Both the position numbers and the translations under genes were made by a program. Below, piece after piece: positions 1 to 10,900 of a DNA stretch of 64,000 bases (positions within the stretch are counted from its first letter, which is position 1; every line of letters starts with the position of its first letter). The notes under the pieces were generated by a model that was given only the letters and a program-made list of their open reading frames with translations, was not told the DNA's origin and did no database searches. Where the stretch lies: contig OX442314.1 of NCBI GenBank assembly GCA_949358305.1, positions 12,083,060 through 12,147,059 on the forward strand, read 5' to 3'. This stretch comes from Strigamia acuminata. Taxonomy: Eukaryota > Arthropoda > Chilopoda > Geophilomorpha > Linotaeniidae.

Positions 1-1339
1 TGTTTAGTACGGTGGGAAGAAACCATTAATAGGGTGGCCACTTTGGGCTAGGATTTTCCATGTTAACCTGCGAGGGTTAGGCTTATTATTGCACGAGATG
101 TTTTGACGTCTTTTTTTGTTTTTGTTTGCTGTTCAGACGTTTTGTTTCGAGCGAATAAAGAAATAGAAGTGTAAACAAGGTGGCATTTTGACGGACTAAG
201 GAGAAATTTTTTTAGATTTATATATCAGCAACATTCCAAACGTAATTATGCAACTTGATGCGTTTTGTTCGTCGTGTCGTTTAATAGCGCCGTAGTAGGG
301 ATTTCTTATGATCCACCTCACCAGAAACGTGAGTAAAAACAAAATTGGATGAAAGAAGGGTTCAATAATCTGTTGATTGGATGAAAATGAGGGAATTTTA
401 ATGGTCATTTATTTGTAAAACCGAAAAACTAAACTAGAAAAAGACAGAAACGAAATAATCTCACGCGTATTCATAGTCAGCCATGTTTTTCTCGTCTGTT
501 TCTGCTGTTTACCGAGAGGGGATGGCAGCGTACTGTCTTGTTTACTTTAAATTATCATCTTTCAACACAATTTTATCAACTTAAATAAATAATTCGTTTG
601 AAATCTCACTGCTCACTCGCGAATTGTTTGAAACACATCCAAGTTCACACAACGGTCATCCATCACTTGATTTTACAATGGCTCGAGAGCGCCGATTGAC
701 GACTGCCTCCACATTGCCAGGCGCCGTTATTCATCACACAAGAGCAGCTCGGATTCAGGTCAGGCGGGTGTGCGGAAACATACCCTTGTCTGGCCTCGGT
801 GACCATGGCTCTTTCGCCAGATCTTGTTTACGTTAGACCACTGTAATCTCGCGTCTGGTTTTGTCTCCATTCTCCAGATTGTAACCGATGGTTTCCGCGC
901 CGATCGAGCAAATTATTCCAAAACGTTTCTTATGTGGAATTCGAAACGACGACTTGGCATGGCGGCGCTGCGCGACCGAGCGTGCACGAAAGCTACGTTT
1001 TGTTTGTGTGCCTTGGGTTGACGAGTCAATGAAAACATGCGGAATTGTTTCTCTGTCGACATTTATTTGTACGAAGGAAGGGAAAAGCATGGTAGGGATG
1101 AAGGGGATTAATTACGTGACTTCTGGGGACGCAAAATGATGATGAAATATTTAAATTTCGGTACTATATTTCATTTTGACGACCGGAAAAGAAGTTTCAA
1201 TTAAATTTTTATGTCGGGAACGTCGAATTTTTGATGTGATGTGTTTATAAATGGAGATTTTCAGGTTTGAAATGTCAAATAAAGGACCCAGTTGATCATT
1301 TTTATAATTATTTCAGTAGTTTATTTTTATATAAAAAAT
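1..1339. other. Intergenic, no gene seen
   Basis: Non-coding by inspection. Short open frames exist on both strands, but none has family resemblance, splice partners or conserved motifs. A GC-richer patch near 680-1020 has overlapping frames on both strands and no recognisable product; it could be an upstream exon, a regulatory patch or decayed sequence. I see no RNA gene. Confidence 0.5.
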
Positions 1340-1873
1340 TAGTAATTAATAGACCCCGGATATATATGCAAAATAAATTTATGCACCAAAAATTCCAATA
1401 TATGCAAAAAAAAATTGAAATGTGCAAAATAAAAAAATTTATTCGAGTGAAATCAGGTGTTAAATAACAACTTAATGCCATTTCAAAGTGTTCTTGATGT
1501 AAATGAACGAAAATTAGTAATTACAATTCATTTTTTTCTATTTTTTTATTTGTATATTTGTTTATATCTTAAAACTTTTTCCAGACACTAATTTAGTGAC
1601 TTTCCCTGGTGTCTGTTTTTGGCGAAATCTTCAGTTTTCCGAACGTAAGCATACGTAAATGATATGTGTCTTAAAAAAAAGGCAAAAATTGATACGTACA
1701 TGTTACGTATCATTAAAAAGAGACATAAATCGCCGTTTTTTCCCGGAAAAATGGCAATATATGCATTTATTTTCCGATTTTCGGAAAATATGCAATTTAA
1801 GCCAATTTCGGCTATATATGCAATATACATACGAAGCAAGCATTTATGCATTTATCTGGGGTCTAGTAATTAA
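1340..1873. mobile_element. MITE-like element with terminal inverted repeats and a 9-10 bp target duplication
   Basis: The left end reads AGACCCCGGATA and the right end is its near inverse (GATAAATGCA-type sequence ending GGGGTCT). Both are flanked by the direct repeat TAGTAATTAA (1340-1349 and 1864-1873). The element is about 0.5 kb and AT-rich, has no ORF, and repeats the motif ATATATGCA in its subterminal regions. The 9-10 bp duplication would suit a Mutator-like origin better than Tc1/mariner (TA) or PIF (3 bp); that family call is inference. The boundaries may be off by 1-2 bases because the repeat and the target duplication share a T. Confidence 0.6.
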
Positions 1874-4800
1874 CTTTAACTCTGGAAGTTACCAAGAGAT
1901 TACGTCAGGATCGAATCAGACAGTTAGCATGTCACGCACAAACTCTGTAGTGTAATTTACGTTTAATTTATTTAGAAAAATATCTTTGATGTATTTTTTT
2001 TGTCTAATTGTGAGCAAATTGGGGTAGTGTGTATGAAACCAGTTGATATCTGATTGGCAATTTTGTTTTCAGATAATTAGCATACTTGGCGCTGGATTTG
2101 TGCTGTTTTTTCTTCGGGGTGTTTACACAGCACCTCTACACTTAATGAATTGCAAATGACTATAGCTTTCTAATTTGGCTGTGCGAGGAAGTGAACTGTG
2201 TATTAAAATCGGGCGAATTTAAGGCGAAATTGCTTTGCTCAAATTCTGACAACTATTTATCTCCCTTGATGGATGAGGAGCTCCTATTTTTGTAAGGTGT
2301 AACCTGGGATCATAATAAGAATGTCGTTTCATCCTTGTTAGTCGCGATGGAAGTGTTTTGTGCGCGAAGGTGCACAAAAACATGGGCGAGGTGATAAAAC
2401 TTGAACACTCGGCGCGGCCATCATTCTTTGTATTGATACTTCGTTGGCGCTAGCGGGCCTTGTGTTGCTACGACGGGCTTAATGCTGTTTGCTGTCAAGA
2501 TGGAAATATCTATCTGATCTTGAGTATTAAGCTCGATGTTGGCAGGAACAAGCTTTAATCAAAGCTCGTGTGGACGGAACAGAAAATGATTGAATCAAAA
2601 TTTATTGGAATTTCGAGGCGAATTTGATTGGAAAAAATGATATTAGTTTATTGACCTTCTCGAGACGGAGATGATGTTGATTGTGGACAATAGTTAGGAA
2701 GGATTTTCGAATTGAAATTTTTTTTTTTTTTTTTAATAAAAATTGTGCGCATGCGCAGATATGTTTTTTTTCTTTCTTTCAATTTTTGACGTTTTTATCG
2801 ATTTTTGAGTTGCTTGTTTGTCCAGTATTTTGATTTATTGAAGGAGTTATCGTTTTACATGAGTTATTGATGGATGTATACGTTTGAAAAAGTGTTTAAT
2901 CGAAAATGGCAAATGGAGTGTCGAGTCCAATCTGTTTTTGAAAAGATGCTGTGCAGGAAAGCGAAGTTTTGTCATAACAGGAAGAGGGGGTTCAGATGTT
3001 GCAATTTGGTGTATGATTTAAATCTATTGATGGCAAATTGAGCAAAATGTAACTATTTATGTTTGCTTGGAGTAATGTTAGTTATTTGAATTTGTTGCTT
3101 CCACCCGCGATGTGCTTTGCTGATTATATGCTTCGTCACTCCACTAATGAAATGCCAAGTCGGTGAATGAAATTTGTAAAATGAGAAAAAGTGTAATTTT
3201 AAGCTCCTGATTGATTTTTTTTTCTTTTTTGCTTTTGAATGACGGAAAGAAAAGCAAAAAAAATTACTTTTGTTTTTGCATAAAATATTTTTTTTATTTT
3301 TTTTTTATTTTTTTTATTTTCTTTCCTTTTTCCTTATTTCTTTTTGTTTGTATTCAAACTGTTGTGATTGTGGAAATTTGTACGTGCCTAGAGCAGATTT
3401 CATAAGAAATAAAGGTGAGTGAATTCAATTGGCGACCGTAATAGAAGAAAGGAAAATAAAATAGGAAAGAAAAAAATATACACCGAGGTACAAAAAAAAA
3501 AGAAATAAAAATGAATGAAAACAAATAAATAAATAAATAATTTTTCTACTTTTGTTTTCAATTCCATGATCATGTTATGAAGCTTTGCACGGAAGCACTG
3601 GAAGGCAGAAAAGGGGGAAAATACAATTATTAGCACTCCGAATTGATGCAGTTTATCGATTAGCTTCGGATTACCCAAAAATTCCAGTTTCACGTTACAA
3701 TTTCATAATTAATTTATTGATTCTGTCCCATAATTTAGGCACCAATCTGTTGTAACAATCGGTCGTAATGCAATAAAGTGAAATAACGGGCGTATTTGGC
3801 GCAATATTGAGCCAAAAAGTGTTTGAATGTGAAAATTTACGAGTATTTGGCCCAATAGTGTCAAAACAGATGTTAATTCTATTTATGTCGGTGTTTATTG
3901 ACACTCGTGGCTTTAAATATCAATTCTTTCATCATCAAACGACCGAGTATGATTCAGCAAGCTTGTTACAAACACAGGTTAAATGTGCAGATAAATGAGC
4001 GACTGTTTTCCAAGTTTAGAGTTTTATTAATACACAAGCAGGAGCCATTAAAACGGAGTCGGGAATTTCACCTTTACGAGCTTCGACTTCCTGTTCACGA
4101 GGGATTTAACTCGAGCTAATAGAAAGCGAAAAAAGTAAATTAAATTTTTCGATTCAACTTAGCATTTGATATTTCATTTTGACACGCTAAATTAATACCA
4201 AACAACGGGGTTTTTCTTTTTACTTGCTCTTTCTCTCGTGTTTGATGTCGACTGTCGTCGTCGTCGTCGTTGTTGTTGTTGTTGTTGTCGTTTCACTCGG
4301 CTCGAAATGGAACCATTTTTCTCATTCACTCGATGTTTAAACTCGTTTTTCTTCATCTAAAACGTCGGCATTTCACTCCCCAACTTTTCTAATATATTAA
4401 AACATTTATAAATATTTTTTTTTTCACTTTCATAACACAATGTATAAACACTGAGGTGAATTTACGAGTCCCAATATATTTTGCTTTACGAGTTATTGCT
4501 GGGAACGTGATGCCACAATTGTAAGTGGTTTCACTTGCTCGTCGCTTATTGGCCGGAGAAAGGTTTTTATACCTGTGTGAGGGAGAACTGATAGATGGCC
4601 TTAATCAACGCAAACAATGGCGCTTTTTTTTTCCTGTGATTTTTTTCTTATATACGGTATTTCAAAATTAATTTTTCGGAATTTATCATCTCCGACACGT
4701 TTTTGTGCCGGTTTACATGCATTTAAGCCTCGCGCTCTTATTTAGTTGCATAAATCCGGGCGGAATTGGAATTGCACGGTTATCTTTCTCGATTTATTGC

Positions 4801-6518
4801 CAGAAGAAAAGAAATGGTTGCAATCTCGTCATGTTTTATGCCATCGGTCTTTTATTGGAATGCTTTGTTATTGGGGGCCCCGAGCCGCTTTTATTGTCCG
4901 ATCGTGGTAGTTAAAAGTTAGCTATGTCTTTGTAGGTCGAGAATAAGGTGTACAAAGTGCAAATAAATGGGGGGAATCTATGCCCGACATGCAGAATGTC
5001 GTCTGAAGGATTATTTTTTAGTTTTTTTTTTCATGTTTACGACATGTGTAATCAACAAATTTTGTCGGGCGCAATCGTGTTTTGTTCTCGTTGCGCAATA
5101 AATCAAAGTTAGGGTTAAGTTAGGGGTAAAAAAGGATAAATATATTGAAAACTCGTGGCACCATCTCCAATGTAAGTGCACTTTACATTTACATGGAAGG
5201 GGAAAAAATGATAAAAGAAGAAAAAAAGGCTGAGAGACGTGGAGATTTGTTGTGTTGTTTTGTTTTGTTCGAATCCAGAGGGGAGAAGCGAAGAAATTGC
5301 ACTTTTTGCAGATAAAATCTAAAGAGAGAGTCAAGAAAAATTATTTATTTATTTATTTAGGTTTTGTTTTTTTTTTTTTTTTTTTTTTAAGTTGGATTTG
5401 CGCATGCGCAGGTTTGAGTGGCGCAGATGACAGAGGCAACTGGTGCAGGTTAGCAAGGTGTTGCCGCGTGATTCGTGCGAGCTTCTTCTTACGATTTCCT
5501 TAAAAAAAAATCAATAATCACCGGTTGAGATCACGTGGGTTTTACTAAAGAGATATTGCACAATTATTATGCGCGGGAGGGAGTCGTGCAACTTCTTGCA
5601 CCAATCTGAACAAGATCCGTCCTTTTTTTTAACATACAAATGACTCGCACAAAAAAGTTTGTGCACTGATTCAATTTTTATTTCGTTCTTTTCCTTTTAT
5701 TTTCGAACCGTTTAAAGAAAATTTTCAACTTTTTTTTTTTTTGTCTTTTAAGAGATTTTTTTTTTTTTTTAGCTATTTGATTCGGTTGAACGGTGTGTGA
5801 TTTTTTTTTTGGAACTGCACCGTTACCATGAAACTCGTTGACCCAACTGAGCATTTGAAATTGATGAGTGAGAGAATCTTTGGCTGACGGGACAAGGCGG
5901 CCACAATTTTCTCTCACGGCTCAGAGACTCTGATATGGTGAAATGAATGAGATAAATGTGAAATTGGAGCTTTGAAAAAGCGACATTAACTTTAAAAATG
6001 GAAGTGAAATTGAACTGAAATCGATTTGTCCTGTGTCAATAACGATGCGCAATCATAGCTCTTGATTGACAACTCTACAAACTCGACATTTCGCATTTAT
6101 AAATGGATTTTCTTGTCTTTTTTTCCATTCCTTTAACACGATCAACCTTAAGAAATTTTTATTTTATTTATTTATTTATTTTATTTTATATATATATTTT
6201 TTTTTTGGGGGGGGGGGGGGAAGAAAAAGTGCAAACATTTTTTTTTTCACGATTGAGAGTCTCGAAACTTTTCACTTGAATTTTTGATGACACTCGTGTT
6301 ATTTGTATATACAGTTGGCAGTTGACGACCCCCGAATGTCTCGTGGGAGGTTCTCGTTGATGGCAAACACCTGCGCGTTCGTTTTGGTCCCAGGTGGTTT
6401 TGATGTTTAGCACGGGGCCATTTCTGCGCGACTCAGTCAAGCGTGCGTTGGGCGATGGATTTAAACACAGTTGGCTGCTAAAAAGAAAAGTGTTTGAAAT
6501 GACCGAACGAGAGAGAGT
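1874..6518. other. Long intergenic stretch, low-complexity AT-rich, no gene seen
   Basis: About 4.6 kb without a supportable gene. It holds many homopolymer T tracts, a trinucleotide run (TCG then TTG) near 4255-4292, a 12-G run near 6207-6220, and two perfect 12-bp palindromes TGCGCATGCGCA (2746-2757 and 5399-5410). Open frames here are short and biased by homopolymers. Confidence 0.5.
4255..4292. repeat. Trinucleotide microsatellite (TCG)n(TTG)n
   Basis: A compound trinucleotide run, GTC/TCG units followed by GTT/TTG units, lies in non-coding sequence. No reading frame suggests that it encodes an amino-acid tract. Confidence 0.85.
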
Positions 6519-7678
6519 TGTAGTGACCCTAGTGGTCACTAGATGAAGAACAGAAATGTGTCTGGAAATATTTTATATATTTCATATTTTTATTTGAGTT
6601 TATTTTTTATGCCTGAACAGGAAGTCTGGCATAACTTGAAGACATGAGGGTGGTTGCCAGGGCAACCAGCCCATGAGCTTCCTGTAACAGGAAATGCTTC
6701 CTGCAGAGAATGAGAAAAAATCTTCAGTCTGAAATCAACTTTGAGAGCAACAAGTCACAAAATCTACCCTGGGAAAATACAATTCTTCAAGTGGATTTGG
6801 TGAAAGATTGCCTGAGTATTTAGACTCCTTCTTGCAAATTGCTAAAGCAGTTTTGAGATGTTCTTGAGTATTGAGACTCATTTCTTACAATAACATAAAG
6901 TTATTGTGGGAGTTCTTGCTACTGTGTACATCCAGTAGTGGGAAATTTATCTTGCTGATTGAGCATATTCATCAGTGGGATTTTCATCTTGCCAAGCAGC
7001 CATTGTTTGGAGAGATCATCATTCTTGCCAAGCAGCCATTGTTTGGATGAGAAATCCTCATTGGGAAATTTGTCCCAGTCAACATAAAGCGGAATTTGCC
7101 GCAACCACGGAGTCATCAAGGAAGAAGAGTCGGAATTGTGTCCGAATCTGTTGCGAGTTTTGAGAGAGAAGAAACGGAATTGTGTCCGAGTTCAAGTCAC
7201 CAAGAATTCGGAAATTTGTCCGGTTTAACCAGGAATGAACATCGTGAGTAAAGAGTGAAGTTTGGACGCCGTTTTGAGGTTTGGAGCGGGCATTGAGGTC
7301 CGAGAGCGAGTATCGAGGTCCGAGAGCGAGCGTCGAGTGAAGAACGAGGTTCGAGAGCGAGCGTCGAGTGAAGAACGAAGTTCGAGAGCGAGCGACAAGC
7401 CATCGCCGCTATTTTGTATTATTTTCGCCATTTCACCTTCAATTATTATTACTTTTACCTTTAATTCCTATTATTTAATTGTATTTTACTATTAGTTTAT
7501 TCAAGCCAAGAATAAATCTTTTTCCTTTATTTAAGAACTAATTAGTGATTATTTCTTCTTTGATTAGTCAGTTAAGATTTTAGAGTTGAGTTTTAGTAGA
7601 ATTTTGATAAGTCCCGATGCGGCACCAATGAGAAAGAAATTTCACTATTATTTTATAGTGAAATTTGAGCTCATTACA
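6519..7678 (+). repeat. 5' LTR (1160 bp)
   Basis: Begins TG and ends CA. Its first 25 bases form a hairpin with arms TAGTGACC/GGTCACTA. A second hairpin with 12-bp arms and a TATTTT loop (7637-7666) sits 12 bases from the end. A TATA-like tract lies near 6570 and a poly(A) signal AATAAA at 7511. The interior carries two tandem copies of a segment containing CCAAGCAGCCATTGTTTGGA (6991-7045) and tandem GAG-rich units at 7287-7390. Short ORFs inside are copied exactly in the other LTR and are not genes. Confidence 0.9.
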
Positions 7679-7680
7679 CT

Positions 7681-7710
7681 TGGGGGCCTGGGCCTGAAAG
7701 ATTTGAACCT
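7681..7710 (+). other. Candidate primer-binding site
   Basis: Two bases after the 5' LTR the sequence reads TGGGGGCCTGGGCC. It starts with the TGG expected opposite a tRNA CCA end and resembles, without matching, the tRNA-Pro type TGGGGGCTCG. A GATTTGAACC string at 7700-7709 looks like the complement of a tRNA T-arm. The spacing to TGG is about 4 nt too long for one normal tRNA, so the primer identity is unresolved. Confidence 0.5.
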
Positions 7711-7941
7711 TAACAACTTTTATTTAGTTGAAGGACCTAATTTGTTTGGAAAATTGTTTTGTGATAGGTTAATTAGATTGAGGAACTTCTATTTTTTGAT
7801 TTGTAGTAAGAATAGGTGTGAATTTTTTTTTTTTTGGTTCTCAAACAAAAAAGGGGGAAAATGGTTAACAGAGTTTAGAAGATATTTTTCTAAGTTAAAC
7901 TATTTCTTTCTTCATTATCCTATCTACTAAAAATTAACATC

Positions 7942-10900
7942 ATGTCTGATCATCATAAGAAACAAGTACAAAGACCAACCATGGAAGTTCAACAATCATC
8001 ATTGCGATTGAAAAGATATAGTTTGCCACCACATTTGGGATTGTTACACCACACAGAAGATATGTCGTCTCCGATTGCCATTAAGAACACAGATGACAGA
8101 AAACATTCCAAGATTGTTCAACGGGATCAAGAAAATTTTTTCCAAGATTTTACAATCAAGATGGCTGACCACCAACTACAAGCCAGCCAGAGTAGAAGTG
8201 GTACATTAACAATCCATAAGACACGGCAATCAAGAGATAAAAATGAAATGCGTCATTCTTCTTCACCACAGAACTATCAAAGAAGATGCGATCAACGAGA
8301 TCAGGATATACCAAAATACGACATTCGATATGATAACCGAAATGATTCGGGACTTGATAGTCGAAGCGAAGTTAATCAAAGAAAAGAAGAACATGGTCCT
8401 TCTACGTCACGAGAACGTTCGCTCAAAGACGATTTCCGCCAATACGAGGACTTCCAGTCGCGAAATGAGTCGCACTACCGTGACAAAGAGTGTCAACAAG
8501 AGGACTCACATTCGCGAAACGAGTCGCGTTATTGTTGCGAATCACGTCAACGCGAAAATTCAGATCCGCGAAATGAGTCGCATTATCATGACGAAATTTG
8601 CCACAGAAGTGAATCACGTTTTAAGAACAACTCACGTCCAAACGAGGACTCAAATCAGCGAAATGAGTCGCGCTATCAGGACGAAGCCCGCCAGAAAAGT
8701 GAATCACATTTCAAAGACAAAGCGTGTCAGCAAAACGAGTATGGTTACTCTTATCGAAATGAGTCGTATAACTTTGGTTCACCAGCAAACGCAATAAAAG
8801 AACAAGAATTCGTCTTGAAACAAACGGATGAAAGTCTAGCAAAATCTCCCTCGAGTTCCCAGGAATCAGTGGATTTAACAATGCAAACAGTGCAATCACC
8901 AAAACAATGCGTACCACGTGCCACATGTCAAAAGTGTTTATTGCTAAATCGCGCAAGATTCTCACCCAGTTGCAGGACCGACTTGACACAGTTGAAAAGA
9001 ATAATTTCGCCAACACGTCTCAAGCTGCGAGAAGTACAAGACCGGATGCTAGACATTACGCATGAAGCATGTTATTGCCACATAAATGAACCAATGTCCC
9101 ACGAGGAATATGCTGCATGGATAGCTGCGGCGAATGATCGAGATCAGCGGAGGGAATGTTACAGATTAGAAGAGCAAAAACTACAGGAACAATTACTTGT
9201 GGAAGAGCGCAAGGAACGTGAAACCAAATTGGACAATAAACTCGCGCAAATAAGAATGGAGCTTGAAATACGCGAAACACAAAATAAATTCGAAGCCAAC
9301 AAAGTACAATCACGAAGACATTACGTATCGCGCACCACATCTCCAGTACGTTCATTATCTGAAAATGTAAAATCCATTCCACGAAGCAAAAGCGATCTCA
9401 CGAAATTGTTGTTCGAAGAACCAATCAAAATAACCGAAGAAAGAGGTTGTTTAATAAAGGCGGATAAGAAGACTTCGACCAGAAAATCAGTTGACAGCAC
9501 GGCATTATCAGCAGTACGCTCGCCAACCCGACTTAAATTACAAGAAGTACGTCGCCGTTTACAGACCGAAACTAGAGACAGTCCTGCAGAGACGAAACGT
9601 CAATCCAGAGATGACCAGAAAATTTTAAGATATGGGACCAGTGCTGAGGTAACCACAAGGAAAAGACACAACTCACCAGTGGACTTAAGGTTTTCTGAAG
9701 TTGCCAAAAAATTGTCATTGCCAGTAGCAATGGATGCAGTCAAGAAGGCATTAAAAAGGTTATCTACATCTGGTGAAGAAACAGAAACAATGTCTGAATC
9801 GAGGAAAAGCTTAATTCTAGAAATGAAAACATTTTCGATTAATTTTGCAAAAAAGACACCTTCTGAAAAAATGGAAAAGATTGACAGCTTTAATCAAGCA
9901 CTCGTCGTAGAAGGGAAGACAATGGAATCATCATTGCATGTTGAAAACGAAAATTTTCCTAAAGCATCTCCACCAGCTCAGGAAGACGCAAAGAAGTCAA
10001 AACCAGATCCACAAGAGCTGCGGTACATGGCACATTCACGGTGTCCACCAGTTAGGAATACAGCAAGTGTCATGCATCAGTCGAAAGTTGAACAGTCAAT
10101 TACGGATTCAACAGGAAATGCAGTAAAGCGAGGAAATGACGATACAAAATATCGTAGAGATAATAACCAAACCTCAACACCTGCTCAGAAGAAAATGTTA
10201 TTTGATGTCATGGACAAGCAGAACCTCCAACAACCAGATGACATCAGAATGTCCACAGCAAACAGAGAACTTGGCCAAACACAAGTTGACACATGTATGG
10301 CAGGCTGGCCAAACGAAAATGATCGTCACCATCAAAGATCAATCAATTTCGAAAATTTCAATGACCAAAAAACAGCCATAGATGGTAGACAACAAGAAGA
10401 AAAAAGTGTGCAAAGTGCAGAAGACACACGACATGCAGAAGACACACAGGTTGTTGAAAATACAGGAATTACACAAAGTGCGTCCAAATCGAACAAAATG
10501 CAAGCTCACAAAAATGCGCAACCTCTACAGGATACACAAAATTCTGATGATAAGAAGAACCAAGATGATGCACAGATTGCAGAAAAAATTATCGAATCGG
10601 ACACAGAAAATTTGATTTTTGAAAACTTAGAAGAAAATCCATTGCTTTTTCCAAAAAGTGTAGATTTTGAAACTGATGAACAAGTTCAACCATTTCCAAA
10701 AAAGGGGGGAAGAGTGATGGAAAAAGAGAAAAAGAATCAAAATTCATCCAGGAATCCTAGAAAATCAGAAAATAAATGTCTGGTTCGAGAAACGAAAATT
10801 GTTCGAAAACAACTTCGAAAAGTGATCAAACGACTGACAGATAATGTAATGTTACAAGATTCCACGTTTTCACCGAAATTATGTCGGCAGAATTCAGAGT

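Noticed and set aside
6919-7495. Several 60-77 codon ORFs within the LTR
   Set aside because: Overlapping on both strands and duplicated exactly in the 3' LTR; no protein features.
7586-7930. 114-codon ORF crossing the end of the 5' LTR
   Set aside because: It spans the LTR/interior boundary, lacks any motif, and would be an upstream frame at most.
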